From: Dermabacter sp. p3-SID358
GTDB lineage: Bacteria; Actinomycetota; Actinomycetes; Actinomycetales; Dermabacteraceae
Length of the DNA: 64,000 bases
Direction of reading: 5' to 3'
Assembly: GCF_025147465.1 (NCBI RefSeq)
Contig: NZ_JALXOZ010000009.1
Location: 1-64,000, forward strand
In this document: in pieces, positions 37,931 through 46,953 of the stretch
Layout of the letters: the number at the start of each line of letters is the position of its first letter
Position numbering within the stretch: position 1 is the first letter of the stretch
The notes under the pieces: model-generated
What the model saw: only the letters and a program-made list of their open reading frames with translations
Database searches by the model: none
Told to the model about the DNA's origin: nothing
Program-made: the position numbers and the translations under genes

Positions 37931-38836
37931 GTGAACACCGAGCCCACAGCCCCCGACTCCTCGCTCGAGCAAGCGCCGCGCCTGCGAGTGCGCCTCGACC
38001 TCGCTTATGACGGAACCGACTTTAAGGGGTGGGGGATTCAGCCGGCGCTGCGCACAGTCCAGGGGGAGCTCGAGGCGGGGCTCGCAAAAATCGTTCGTGA
38101 GGATATTCGGGTCACGGTCGCCGGTCGCACCGACGCGGGTGTCCACGCGAGCGGCCAGGTCGTGCACGTCGACATTCCCCACGAGCGGTGGCAGCGAATG
38201 CCGGGCAGGAGTGATCGCTCGAGCGAGGACTCAATCGTCCAGCGCCTCGCCGCAGTTTTGCCCCGCGACATCGCCGTTCGGCGCGCGAGCGTCGTCAGTG
38301 AAGATTTTGATGCCCGCTTCAGCGCGCTTGCGCGCACCTACCGCTATCGCATTTGTGACGAGCATGCGCGGCGCGACCCCTTGCGCCGCGACGTCGCCTT
38401 CCACAAGCGCTCGCTCGACGCAGAGGCAATGAACACTGCCGCCCGTGCCCTCATCGGCGAGCATGACTTCCTGTCGTTCTGCAAGCCACGTGAAGACGCG
38501 ACGACGATTCGCACTCTCCACGAGATCGCTTGGGAGCGGCCGGAAACCGGAAGGGATGCAGGGCTCGTGGTCGCAGTCGTCAAAGCCGACGCCTTCTGCC
38601 ATCACATGGTCCGTTCGATCGTTGGTGCGAGCGTTGCCGTGGGGGAGGGGCGTCTCGATGCCGAATGGATGGCTGCTCTCGTGACGATTCCCCGGCGCGA
38701 TGAAGCCGTAAGCGCCCCCATGTTTGCCCCCTCCGGTCTCACGCTCGAGAGGATTGAGTACCCCAAAGAGTCTGAGTGGGCGGCCCGTGCATCTCGAACG
38801 CGCGATAAACGCGGGGAACCGTTCACGCGCGGGTGA
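37931..38836 (+). CDS. truA: tRNA pseudouridine synthase A
   Basis: 301 residues. LDLAYDGTDFKGWGIQPALRT, catalytic Asp in VAGRTDAGVHASGQV, ARTYRYRI and DAFCHHMVRSIVGASVAVGE are TruA motifs. It forms pseudouridine 38-40 in tRNA anticodon arms. GTG start, probably leaderless. truA precedes rplM-rpsI as in many actinobacteria, but a hairpin and a new promoter separate them. Confidence 0.96.
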   Translation: MNTEPTAPDSSLEQAPRLRVRLDLAYDGTDFKGWGIQPALRTVQGELEAGLAKIVREDIRVTVAGRTDAGVHASGQVVHVDIPHERWQRMPGRSDRSSEDSIVQRLAAVLPRDIAVRRASVVSEDFDARFSALARTYRYRICDEHARRDPLRRDVAFHKRSLDAEAMNTAARALIGEHDFLSFCKPREDATTIRTLHEIAWERPETGRDAGLVVAVVKADAFCHHMVRSIVGASVAVGEGRLDAEWMAALVTIPRRDEAVSAPMFAPSGLTLERIEYPKESEWAARASRTRDKRGEPFTRG

Positions 38837-38837
38837 A

Positions 38838-38916
38838 GGTCCGACGGTTGCTGAGTGCCATCGCGGCCACAACGCGCAAATGTGAGGGAAAACAAGGGAG
38901 GGGCAGCCGTCGGACC
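38838..38916 (+). terminator. Long-range inverted repeat after truA
   Basis: GGTCCGACGGTTGC (38838-38851) pairs with GCAGCCGTCGGACC (38903-38916), 14 bp with one G-U, around a 51-base loop. It carries two inverted copies of the dispersed 12-bp motif and ends two bases before the rplM -35. Terminator function is plausible but no T-run follows. Confidence 0.55.
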
Positions 38917-38917
38917 G

Positions 38918-39189
38918 TTGCCCTTGCGGAGGATCCGGGCTAGAGTTGAGGGCTGTTGTGCCATAGATGCGCGCTCTGCCGCTGCCGCTTTCTCACGCTC
39001 GGCGCGAAGGGGCTCCTCACACGCATCTGAGCCTCACACCCGCCCCTAAACCCGGGTTACCGGCTCAGCACGGCATTTCTTGGTCATGCTTTAAACCAAA
39101 GGAAGCGTGTCCACGGTCCATTCGAACCGTGTTCTTGCGTGCCCAAAAATGGGTGTCGCGAGGCACTTAAACGAGAGAAGAAGGCACGA
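38918..39189 (+). promoter_or_regulatory. rplM promoter and structured leader
   Basis: TTGCCC (38918-38923), a 17-base spacer and TAGAGT (38941-38946) form a good promoter. About 235 bases of leader follow, holding CACGGT/ACCGTG (39112-39117 with 39126-39131) and CCCA/TGGG (39142-39145 with 39150-39153) hairpins just before the ribosome-binding site GAGAGAAGAAGG. rplM leaders are known autoregulatory elements in other phyla; equivalence here is inference. No gene lies in the 38837-39189 gap. Confidence 0.55.
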
Positions 39190-39633
39190 GTGCGTACGTT
39201 CACCCCGAAGCACGACGACGTCGAGCGTTCCTGGTACGTCATTGACGCAACTGATGTCGTCCTCGGCCGGCTCGCTTCCCACGCCGCTCAGCTCCTGCGC
39301 GGCAAGCACAAGCCGGTCTTCGCACCCCACGTGGATGCGGGCGACTTCGTCATCATCATCAACGCTGAGAAGGTTGCCCTCACGGGCAAGAAGCTCGAGC
39401 AGAAGCTCGCATACCGCCACTCGGGTTACCCGGGCGGCCTGCGCGCTACTCGGTACGCCGAGCTGCTCGAGAAGAACCCCGAGCGCGCGATCGAGAAGGC
39501 TGTCAAGGGCATGCTCCCGAAGAACAAGCTTGCCACCCAGCAGCTCAAGAAGCTCAAGGTGTACGCGGGTGCCGAGCACCCGCACCAGGCTCAGAAGCCG
39601 GTCCCGTTCACCATCGACCAGGTGGCGCAGTAA
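39190..39633 (+). CDS. rplM: 50S ribosomal protein L13
   Basis: 147 residues from GTG 39190; an in-frame ATG at 39139 would run through the leader hairpins and is rejected. [40 protein letters not shown] and [20 protein letters not shown] are uL13 motifs. It is an early 50S assembly protein. It forms a two-gene operon with rpsI. Confidence 0.96.
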   Translation: MRTFTPKHDDVERSWYVIDATDVVLGRLASHAAQLLRGKHKPVFAPHVDAGDFVIIINAEKVALTGKKLEQKLAYRHSGYPGGLRATRYAELLEKNPERAIEKAVKGMLPKNKLATQQLKKLKVYAGAEHPHQAQKPVPFTIDQVAQ

Positions 39634-39677
39634 CGGGCCCAGCCCGGCTACGCCGATACGAGATCTGAGGAAAACAA

Positions 39678-40169
39678 GTGGCAGAAACCACCCCCGAAGT
39701 TGAGGAGTTCGAAGGCGAAGCCTCGAACTACACCACCGAATCTACGAACGACGCGCCCGTTGGCAAGGGCTCGTCGATTTCCGCTCCCGGCTACGGCACC
39801 GGCCGCCGCAAGCAGGCTGTTGCCCGCGTGCGCCTCGTGCCCGGAACCGGAGAGTGGAAGGTCAACGGCCGCACCCTCGAGGAGTACTTCCCGAACAAGG
39901 TGCACCAGCAGGAAGTGAACGATCCGTTCAAGCTTCTTGACCTCCAGGGCCGCTTCGACGTTATTGCCCGTATCTCAGGCGGTGGCCCCTCGGGCCAGGC
40001 CGGTGCGCTGCGCCTTGGCGTGTCGCGCGCGCTCAACGAGATCGACTCCGAGTCGAACCGCCCGGCGCTCAAGAAGGCGGGCTTCCTCACGCGCGATGCC
40101 CGCGTCATCGAGCGTAAGAAGGCCGGCCTCAAGAAGGCCCGTAAGGCTCCGCAGTTCTCGAAGCGCTGA
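39678..40169 (+). CDS. rpsI: 30S ribosomal protein S9
   Basis: 163 residues. The conserved uS9 body begins [20 protein letters not shown] and ends [12 protein letters not shown], the tail that touches P-site tRNA. About 35 residues of acidic N-terminal extension precede it, common in actinobacteria. GTG start with CTGAGGAAAACAA upstream. A terminator follows. Confidence 0.96.
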   Translation: MAETTPEVEEFEGEASNYTTESTNDAPVGKGSSISAPGYGTGRRKQAVARVRLVPGTGEWKVNGRTLEEYFPNKVHQQEVNDPFKLLDLQGRFDVIARISGGGPSGQAGALRLGVSRALNEIDSESNRPALKKAGFLTRDARVIERKKAGLKKARKAPQFSKR

Positions 40170-40192
40170 TTCATCAGCCCTTTGCGCTGCAG

Positions 40193-40222
40193 TGAAGGCG
40201 TCACCTCACGGTGGCGCCTTCA
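40193..40222 (+). terminator. rpsI terminator
   Basis: TGAAGGCGTCACC (40193-40205) pairs with GGTGGCGCCTTCA (40210-40222), 13 bp with one G-U and a 4-base loop. A short A/T tail (atcgtta) follows. Confidence 0.75.
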
Positions 40223-40257
40223 ATCGTTAACCGTGCAAGAGGCCTAAGGTTGTAGCC

Positions 40258-41850
40258 GTGGTCGTCCTCGATATCCTCGCCGAGCAGCCGCTCCTCGCGC
40301 TCTTTCTTGTGATGGCGCTTGGGACGCTGCTCGGGCGCGTGCGTTTCGGACCCGTCCAGTTTGGTGCGGCTGGTGCGCTGTTCGTGGGTCTCGTCGTTGG
40401 CGCGCTCGACCCACGCCTCGGCGAAGGCTTTGGCGTGTATCAAACCTTCGGACTGGCCCTGTTTGTGTACATGATCGGCCTCAGCGCCGGTAATGGCTTC
40501 TTTCGCGACATGCGAAAGCAGTACCGGCTTATGCTGGCCGCCGTCGGAATCTACGCACTCTATGCTGTGGGGGTGAGCCTTCTCGGATCCTTCGCCGGCC
40601 TCGGAAAAGAGCTCACTGCTGGAACGTTCACGGGCACGCTCACCTCGACCCCTGCCCTCGCTGCCGCAAGTAGGGCCTCGGGTGGATCCACGATCCCCGC
40701 GGTGGGCTACGCGATCGCCTACCCGTTCGGTGTCATCATCCCCATGATTCTCGTGTCGCTCATGATGGCGAGTCCCTGGTTGCGCTCGAAGTTTTCCGCG
40801 CGAAGGGATCCCGGCCGCCCCCGTGGAGCGCAGATTCGCGATATGAGCGTGCGCGTCACCTCGACGATCGCCCTCATGGACGTCCCTGGGGTGCGCGAGG
40901 GAACGGTGTCCGCTTCGTACTTACTGAGGCGCGGCATGATGACGATCGTTCGCACCGACACGGTGCTCCACGAAGACGACGAGGTTGTGCTCGTGGGCTT
41001 TCCCGACTCTCTCGAGAGCGCTCTCGAAGTAATCGGAGAACGCGCCGAGCACCGCCTTCTGGACGACCGGAGTGCCGTGGACTACCGGCGCATTCTCGTC
41101 TCGAACCCGAGGCTTGAGGGGCGGCTACTTCGCGAAACTCGGATCGCTTCGCGCTATGGCGCGATCGTGACGCGCCTTCGCCGAGGTGATGAAGACATGG
41201 TCGCTTCGCCCTGGACTCGGCTCGAGCTCGGTGACCGAGTGCGCGTCGTCGCGCCTCGCGAAGAGATCAGCCGCATTTCTGAATACCTCGGCGACAGCGA
41301 AAAGCGCATCAACAGTGTCGATTTTCTCGCGCTCGGCCTCGGAATTTCACTCGGGCTCCTTCTCGGTCTGGTGAGCATCCCGATCGGCGGGGGTTCATCG
41401 TTTGCGCTTGGAAGTGCGGCGGGGCCGCTCGTCGTGGGGCTCATTCTTGGAAGGTGGGAGCACACGGGACCCATTTTGTGGACCTTGCCAAGGCCCGTGA
41501 ACCTTACGATCCGCCAGCTCGGCCTCTCCGTGTTCCTCGCGGCGGTCGGCGTCATCTCGGGTCCCTCGTTTGCCGAGAACGTTTTTACCTTGACGGGCCT
41601 CAAAGTCGCCCTAGTCGCTGCAGCTTCGCTCATCGTTATGCTTCCCCTCGTTCCCGCTGCCGGAGCGTTTCTCGGGGTGAGTCTCGAGCGTGCCGCGGGG
41701 GCCGTCGCAGCTTTCGTGGGGCAATCGGTCGTCCTCGAGCATGCCCTCAACCTCAGCTATGACGACGAGCGCACCGCGTCGGGTTACGCCGCAGTATATG
41801 CGCTAGGAATCGTTGTTCAGCTCCTGCTCGTGCAGTTCATGGTCACCTAA
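40258..41850 (+). CDS. AspT/YidE-type transporter with two TrkA-C domains
   Basis: 530 residues. Two blocks of about five hydrophobic helices (5-175 and 360-530) flank a soluble region (about 195-355) with two TrkA-C/RCK-C-like units ([20 protein letters not shown] and [18 protein letters not shown]). This is the aspartate:alanine exchanger family (AspT, YidE, YbjL). Substrate unknown; the central domains may bind a ligand that gates transport. TAAGGT lies 7 bases before the GTG, suggesting a leaderless start. It lies between rpsI and glmM. Confidence 0.83.
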   Translation: MVVLDILAEQPLLALFLVMALGTLLGRVRFGPVQFGAAGALFVGLVVGALDPRLGEGFGVYQTFGLALFVYMIGLSAGNGFFRDMRKQYRLMLAAVGIYALYAVGVSLLGSFAGLGKELTAGTFTGTLTSTPALAAASRASGGSTIPAVGYAIAYPFGVIIPMILVSLMMASPWLRSKFSARRDPGRPRGAQIRDMSVRVTSTIALMDVPGVREGTVSASYLLRRGMMTIVRTDTVLHEDDEVVLVGFPDSLESALEVIGERAEHRLLDDRSAVDYRRILVSNPRLEGRLLRETRIASRYGAIVTRLRRGDEDMVASPWTRLELGDRVRVVAPREEISRISEYLGDSEKRINSVDFLALGLGISLGLLLGLVSIPIGGGSSFALGSAAGPLVVGLILGRWEHTGPILWTLPRPVNLTIRQLGLSVFLAAVGVISGPSFAENVFTLTGLKVALVAAASLIVMLPLVPAAGAFLGVSLERAAGAVAAFVGQSVVLEHALNLSYDDERTASGYAAVYALGIVVQLLLVQFMVT

Positions 41851-41915
41851 AACCCGCCCGCTACACTCGAAGAGTTTCGTGCACGCGAAGTGCACCCGAT
41901 CAAGGAAGAAACCAC

Positions 41916-43289
41916 ATGCCACGTTTGTTTGGAACCGACGGCGTTCGCGGAGTTGCGAACAAGGACATCACCGCGGAGCTCGCGGTCGAACTCGCTGTTG
42001 CGGCGGCCCACGTTCTTGGGCAGTTCGGTGCGTTCGAAGCGAGCGAAAGCGATGAACGTCAGGCCAAGCCTCGCGCTGTTGTCGCGCACGATCCTCGCCC
42101 CTCGGGCGATTTCATTTCCGCGGCGATCTGCGCGGGACTCGCCTCCGCGGGTGTCGATGTTTTCGACGCCGGCGTCCTGCCCACGCCGGGCCTCGCCTAC
42201 CTCGTGAAGGATTCCGAAGCCGATCTCGGCGTCATGATCTCCGCGAGTCACAACCCGCATCCCGATAACGGCATCAAATTCTTTGCGCGTGGCGGCACGA
42301 AGCTGCCCGACGAAGTCGAGGATGCGATTGAGGCGCGCCTCCACGAGGAATGGGCCCGCCCGCTTGGGGCAGAGGTTGGCTCGATCGCCCCGTACGAAAA
42401 CGCCGTTGACGCATACGTTGAGCACCTCCTCTCGACCCTCGAGGTCTCTCTCGAAGGGTTAAACGTCGTCGTGGACTGTGCGAATGGCGCATCCTTCGAA
42501 AGCGGCCCGAGGGTTCTTGAGCGTGCAGGTGCGAGCATCCACGTGCTTGGTGATCGCACCGATGGTCGCCAGATCAACGAAGGCTGCGGCTCGACCCACC
42601 TCGAGCAACTTCAGGCCGCCGTCGTCGAGCACGGCGCCGACATCGGTGTGGCTTTCGACGGGGATGCCGACCGCTGCCTCGCCGTCGACGCCGAAGGCAC
42701 GGTCATCGATGGCGACCAGATCATGGCGATCCTCGCCGTTGCTCTCAAAGAAAAAGGCAAGCTTGCCGAGAACACGCTCGTCGTCACCGTCATGAGCAAC
42801 CTCGGGCTCAAGCTCGCGATGCGCGAGCACGGAATCCAACTCGGCCAGACTGCAGTTGGCGACCGCTATGTTCTCGAAGAGATGACTCTCGGAAACTATT
42901 CGATCGGTGGCGAACAATCCGGCCACGTGATTCTCCACGAACACGCGTCGACAGGTGACGGTGAGCTCACCGCCCTCCACCTTCTCCAGCGCATGAAGGA
43001 GACAGGGAAGAGCGCGCGCGAACTCGCGAGCGTCATGACCCGCATGCCCCAGGCCCTCATCAATGTGCGTGGTGTCGACAAGAACCGCGCTCAGATCGAC
43101 GCGGTCGTGACGAAGGCCGTCGAGGAAGCCGAAGCTGAACTCGGCGATACCGGTCGCGTGTTGCTTCGCCCTTCGGGCACCGAGCCGGTTGTGCGCGTGA
43201 TGGTCGAAGCAGCCGAAGATGAACGCGCTCACAGCATCGCCGAGCGACTTGCCGGTGTCGTGCGTGAGCGCCTCGCGCTTGAGAAGTAG
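41916..43289 (+). CDS. glmM: Phosphoglucosamine mutase
   Basis: 457 residues. [20 protein letters not shown], phosphoserine loop [20 protein letters not shown], metal-binding [17 protein letters not shown] and sugar-binding [10 protein letters not shown] are all canonical. It converts GlcN-6-P to GlcN-1-P for UDP-GlcNAc. GGAAGAAACC precedes the ATG. glmS, which makes the substrate, is 1.3 kb downstream beyond the opposing coaA. Confidence 0.97.
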   Translation: MPRLFGTDGVRGVANKDITAELAVELAVAAAHVLGQFGAFEASESDERQAKPRAVVAHDPRPSGDFISAAICAGLASAGVDVFDAGVLPTPGLAYLVKDSEADLGVMISASHNPHPDNGIKFFARGGTKLPDEVEDAIEARLHEEWARPLGAEVGSIAPYENAVDAYVEHLLSTLEVSLEGLNVVVDCANGASFESGPRVLERAGASIHVLGDRTDGRQINEGCGSTHLEQLQAAVVEHGADIGVAFDGDADRCLAVDAEGTVIDGDQIMAILAVALKEKGKLAENTLVVTVMSNLGLKLAMREHGIQLGQTAVGDRYVLEEMTLGNYSIGGEQSGHVILHEHASTGDGELTALHLLQRMKETGKSARELASVMTRMPQALINVRGVDKNRAQIDAVVTKAVEEAEAELGDTGRVLLRPSGTEPVVRVMVEAAEDERAHSIAERLAGVVRERLALEK

Positions 43290-43327
43290 GGTTCCGCGGA
43301 CAAGGCGGCTCTCTTCATAAAGATTTT

Positions 43328-43369
43328 GGGTCCGACGGTGGCTGTGCAGCCGTCGGACCCGAGTTTTTT
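43328..43369 (+). terminator. glmM terminator
   Basis: GGGTCCGACGG (43328-43338) pairs perfectly with CCGTCGGACCC (43350-43360), followed by GAG and six T (43364-43369). The right arm carries a copy of the dispersed motif. A strong intrinsic terminator. Confidence 0.92.
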
Positions 43370-43375
43370 CATGAG

Positions 43376-43456
43376 GAGGAGCGGCAGGGGTGCGGAGGAG
43401 GGCGGCCGGGGTGAAGAGGAGCGGTGGCCGGGGTTTGCAGAAGCAGCCGGGGTGCG
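43376..43456. repeat. Four imperfect 19-22-bp GC-rich tandem units
   Basis: Units at 43376-43394, 43395-43415, 43416-43437 and 43438-43456 share the pattern gaggagcgg-n-ccggggtg with drift in the last one. Non-coding, between the glmM terminator and the end of coaA. Purpose unknown; probably replication-slippage sequence. Confidence 0.6.
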
Positions 43457-43512
43457 GCGAGGTCTGGGCAGCAGCCGAGCAGCCTGGTTGATGAGGCGGC
43501 TACTACTGGGTG

Positions 43513-44520
43513 CTAGATGCGGCGTAACAAAACCGAGTGGACCTGGTGATTCGCGCCCTTGCGGAGGATGAGATCGGCCCGCCCGCGCGTAGGCTGCACA
43601 TTCTCCTTGAGATTCGGGCCGTTAATCGTGTCCCACACGCGACCTGCACGCTCGATTGCCTCATCGTCGCTGAGGTCGGCGTAGTTACGAAAATACGACT
43701 CCGGATTCGAGAAGGCCGTCCCGCGAAGAGTAAGGAACCGGTCGATGTACCAGCGCCGGATGTCATCCTCCTTCGCATCGACATAGATCGAAAAGTCAAA
43801 GTAGTCGGAAACGGCGACCCCGAGGCGGCCGTCGGCGCGGGGGCGAGCAGGTTGAAGAACATTGAGGCCCTCGACGATGAGCACATCGGGGCGCTCCACG
43901 ATGATGCGCTCGCCCGGTACCCGGTCGTAGGAGATGTGCGAGTAGACGGGAGCTTCGACGCGGTCTTTGCCACTTTTGACGTCGGCGATGAAGCGCAAGA
44001 GTGCGCGACGGTCGTAACTCTCTGGGAAGCCTTTGCGTTCGAGAATGCCGCGACGCCTCAGCTCAGCGGTCGGGTAGAGGAAACCGTCGGTCGTGATGAG
44101 CTGGGCGCGCGGGGTCTCGGGCCAGCGCGCGGTGAGGAGCCGCAAAAGGCGCGCGGTCGTGGACTTGCCGACGGCCACTGAGCCGGCAACGCCGATGACA
44201 AAGGGGGTGCGGCGGAAGTGTTCCTGAAGGAAGCTCTGGCGGAGGTTGCGCAAGTGCTGGGCGGTCATGACTTGCAGGTTGAGGAGCCTCGATATGGGCC
44301 GGTAAATGTCGTTGACCTCGGCATAGTCGAGGGGATCGCCTTGGCCGCGAATCTCCTTGACCTCCTCTGGAGTCATGGGGAGCGGGGTTTGGTCGCTGAG
44401 CCTCGCCCAGTCCGCGCGGCTGATCTCCGTGAAAGGGGTGAGGTGGGAATCATCAACTGGTGCGCGGCCGTGATGCGGGGTGTGCGCGTGGGGTGCGGCA
44501 GAGTCCAAGTGCTCGAGCAT
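43513..44520 (-). CDS. coaA: Type I pantothenate kinase
   Basis: 335 residues. P-loop GVAGSVAVGKSTTARLLRLL, ITTDGFLYPTAELRRRGI, KGFPESYDRRALLRFI and VLIVEGLNVLQPARP are CoaA motifs. It phosphorylates pantothenate, the first and feedback-controlled step to CoA. The N-terminal 25 residues (His/Ala/Pro-rich) are extra. TAAACT lies 6 bases before the ATG, so a leaderless message is likely. Divergent from glmS. Confidence 0.96.
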   Translation of the reverse strand: MLEHLDSAAPHAHTPHHGRAPVDDSHLTPFTEISRADWARLSDQTPLPMTPEEVKEIRGQGDPLDYAEVNDIYRPISRLLNLQVMTAQHLRNLRQSFLQEHFRRTPFVIGVAGSVAVGKSTTARLLRLLTARWPETPRAQLITTDGFLYPTAELRRRGILERKGFPESYDRRALLRFIADVKSGKDRVEAPVYSHISYDRVPGERIIVERPDVLIVEGLNVLQPARPRADGRLGVAVSDYFDFSIYVDAKEDDIRRWYIDRFLTLRGTAFSNPESYFRNYADLSDDEAIERAGRVWDTINGPNLKENVQPTRGRADLILRKGANHQVHSVLLRRI

Positions 44521-44526
44521 TCCTTA

Positions 44527-44584
44527 AGTTTACGGTGACGCGCGGGAGTGGAGCAGCGTTTTTTCATTGGTGGAGCGCTACTCT
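44527..44584. promoter_or_regulatory. Divergent coaA/glmS promoters
   Basis: Minus-strand TAAACT (44532-44527) lies 6 bases before the coaA ATG, and plus-strand TACTCT (44579-44584) lies 7 bases before the glmS ATG. The 71-base gap leaves no room for a glmS ribozyme. Confidence 0.55.
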
Positions 44585-44591
44585 CTGTGGC

Positions 44592-46460
44592 ATGTGTGGA
44601 ATTGTGGGATACGCAGGGCCCGCCGCCGCGGGCATGACAACTCGGCCGAGTGAGGTCGTTCTCGGGGGCCTGAGCCGCCTCGAATACCGCGGCTACGACT
44701 CGGCGGGTATTGCCCGGTGTGGCGCCGGTAAGATTGAGCTTTTCAAGGCGTCGGGAAAAATCCAGAACCTTCGTGACCGGCTTGAAGGGCAAGAATCCTC
44801 GACTTCGAGCGTGGCAATCGGTCATACACGCTGGGCGACCCACGGCGCCCCGAGCGATGCCAATGCTCACCCTCACCTCGGCGGCAAACGCGGCGAAATT
44901 GCGCTTGTGCACAACGGCATCATTGAAAACTTCGCCTCCCTCAAGAAGAACCTTTTCGAAGAGGGGTACGAGTTCATCTCGGATACAGATTCCGAGGTCG
45001 TCGCGCATCTACTCGCGCGCGAGTACGAAAGCGCCCGAAATCTCACCGAGGCCATGCGCGCTTGCGTGGCTCACCTCGAGGGCGCGTTCACGCTGCTCGC
45101 GATTCACGAGGACGAGCCGGGAACGGTTGTAGCGGCGAGGCGCAATAGCCCTCTCGTCGTTGGACTCGGAGAGGGGGAGAACTTCCTCGGTTCCGACGTC
45201 GCGGCATTCGTGGACCACACGAAGCGCGCGGTCGAGATCGGTCAAGATCAAATCGTTACCGTCAGCGCCGAGAGTGTCGAAGTCATTGGATTCGATGGCA
45301 CGCCGGTTCCACAACCCAAGCAGTACACGATCGAGTGGGACGCGGCTTCCGCACAAAAATCCGGCTACCACTCCTTTATGGCGAAGGAGATTCACGAGCA
45401 GGCCAAGGCGATCGCCGATACCCTTCTGGGGCGTCTCGAGAACAACGAGATCGTTCTCGACGAAATGCATATCGACCCCTCGCACTTGCGTTCGATCGAC
45501 AAGATCATCGTGGTCGCGTGCGGTACTGCCGCCAACGCCGGGGAGGTTGTCAAGTACGCGATTGAACACTGGTGTCGCATCCCCGTCGAGGTCGAGCTCG
45601 CCCACGAATTCCGCTACCGCGACCCGATCGTTCACGAGCGCACGCTTGTCGTTGCCATCTCGCAATCGGGCGAAACGATGGATACCCTCATGGCCGTGCG
45701 CTACGCGAAGGAGCAGGGCGCGAAGGTCGTCGCGATTTGCAACACGCGCGGAGCGACCATCCCGCGCGAGTCCGATGCCGCCATCTACCTACACGTGGGG
45801 CCGGAAATCGCGGTCGCTTCCACAAAGGCGTACCTCGGTCAAATCGCCGCGTGCTACCTACTCGGGCTTTTCCTCGCGCAAGTGCGCGGCAATCTTTACG
45901 GGGACGAGATCCAGGCGATCATGCGCGACCTCGAGGCGATTCCCGGCAAGATCCAGGACGTTCTCGACAATTCCACTCAGGTGGAGGAGCTTGCGCGCAC
46001 GATGGTGGAGACCACGAGCGTGCTGTTCCTCGGTCGGCACGTGGGCTTCCCAACCGCACTCGAGGGTGCTCTCAAGCTCAAAGAAATCGCCTACATCCAC
46101 GCGGAAGGCTTCGCCGCGGGCGAGCTCAAGCACGGGCCAATCGCGCTCGTCGAGGAGGGCCAGCCGGTGTTCATCGTCGTGCCGAGCCCGCGCGGGCGCG
46201 ACTCACTCCACGCGAAGGTCGTCTCGAACATCCAAGAAGTGCGCGCACGCGGCGCCTACACCCTCGTGATTGCGGAAGAGGGCGATAGCGATGTTGAGCC
46301 CTACGCCGATGTCGTCATCCGCTACCCGGAAACGCGTACCCTCTTCGCTCCGCTTCTCACGATCATCCCGCTGCAGATCTTCGCGTGCGAACTCGCAACC
46401 GCGAAGGGGCTCGATGTTGATCAGCCCCGAAACCTCGCGAAGTCTGTCACGGTCGAGTAG
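44592..46460 (+). CDS. glmS: Glutamine-fructose-6-phosphate aminotransferase
   Basis: 622 residues from ATG 44592, required so that Cys2 becomes the N-terminal nucleophile (MCGIVGYAG). Glutaminase domain (LSRLEYRGYDSAGIA, GHTRWATHGAPSDANAHPHL), then two SIS isomerase domains (VACGTAANAGEVVKYAIEHW, ISQSGETMDTLMAVRYAKEQ) and the C-terminal DQPRNLAKSVTVE. It makes glucosamine-6-P, the entry to peptidoglycan amino sugars. Followed by acpS. Confidence 0.97.
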   Translation: MCGIVGYAGPAAAGMTTRPSEVVLGGLSRLEYRGYDSAGIARCGAGKIELFKASGKIQNLRDRLEGQESSTSSVAIGHTRWATHGAPSDANAHPHLGGKRGEIALVHNGIIENFASLKKNLFEEGYEFISDTDSEVVAHLLAREYESARNLTEAMRACVAHLEGAFTLLAIHEDEPGTVVAARRNSPLVVGLGEGENFLGSDVAAFVDHTKRAVEIGQDQIVTVSAESVEVIGFDGTPVPQPKQYTIEWDAASAQKSGYHSFMAKEIHEQAKAIADTLLGRLENNEIVLDEMHIDPSHLRSIDKIIVVACGTAANAGEVVKYAIEHWCRIPVEVELAHEFRYRDPIVHERTLVVAISQSGETMDTLMAVRYAKEQGAKVVAICNTRGATIPRESDAAIYLHVGPEIAVASTKAYLGQIAACYLLGLFLAQVRGNLYGDEIQAIMRDLEAIPGKIQDVLDNSTQVEELARTMVETTSVLFLGRHVGFPTALEGALKLKEIAYIHAEGFAAGELKHGPIALVEEGQPVFIVVPSPRGRDSLHAKVVSNIQEVRARGAYTLVIAEEGDSDVEPYADVVIRYPETRTLFAPLLTIIPLQIFACELATAKGLDVDQPRNLAKSVTVE

Positions 46461-46468
46461 AGCACTCG

Positions 46469-46490
46469 GGTCCGGGCATACGGCCCGACC
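46469..46490 (+). terminator. Hairpin after glmS
   Basis: GGTC and GGGC (46469-46477, one bulged C) pair with GCCC and GACC (46483-46490). It touches the acpS -10 TACAAT (46491-46496), so termination and initiation are packed together. Confidence 0.5.
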
Positions 46491-46503
46491 TACAATGGGG
46501 AAC

Positions 46504-46953
46504 ATGTCGAACCCCCCGCACGCGCGTGAGCGCAGCTTCGTGCCGTTAGGCGGCGACGCGCTTGCGGGGATCGGCGTGGACATCGTTGACATCGAGCGCC
46601 TCGGGGATCGCCTCGAGCGGCACCCGCGGCTTCGCGAGAGACTTTTCGCCCCCGAGGAGCGCGATCTGAGCCTCGCGTCCCTCGCCGCGCGCGTTGCGGC
46701 GAAAGAAGCGCTTGGCAAGGCGCTCGGGAATCCGGGCGACCTTTCATGGCACGACGCGATCGTGCGTCGCACCGAGCAGGGCCGCCCCTACCTCGTGCTC
46801 CGCGGCGCCGCGCTCGAGACCGCAAATGCGCAAGCAGTACGTTTCGCACACCTCTCTCTTTCGCACGATGGAGGCCTCGCGACCGCCATGGTCGTACTGG
46901 AGACCGGTGAAAGTGACGAAGTAGCACTCGGGGATGAGGAGCCCCAAGAATGA
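46504..46953 (+). CDS. acpS: Holo-[acyl-carrier-protein] synthase
   Basis: 149 residues from ATG 46504; TACAAT lies 7 bases upstream, fitting a leaderless start. AGIGVDIVDIERLGDRLERH and ARVAAKEALGKALG are AcpS motifs (metal-binding Asp and Glu). It transfers phosphopantetheine from CoA to ACP. The N-terminal 20 residues are extra. Its stop overlaps the alr-tsaE start by ATGA. Confidence 0.94.
   Translation: MSNPPHARERSFVPLGGDALAGIGVDIVDIERLGDRLERHPRLRERLFAPEERDLSLASLAARVAAKEALGKALGNPGDLSWHDAIVRRTEQGRPYLVLRGAALETANAQAVRFAHLSLSHDGGLATAMVVLETGESDEVALGDEEPQE

Noticed and set aside
39112..39131. tRNA T-arm-like sequence (ttcgaac)
   Set aside because: No acceptor, D or anticodon arms surround it. 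It is the loop of a short hairpin in the rplM leader.
44521..44591. glmS ribozyme
   Set aside because: The gap between coaA and glmS is only 71 bases and promoters fill most of it; nothing resembles the ribozyme core.
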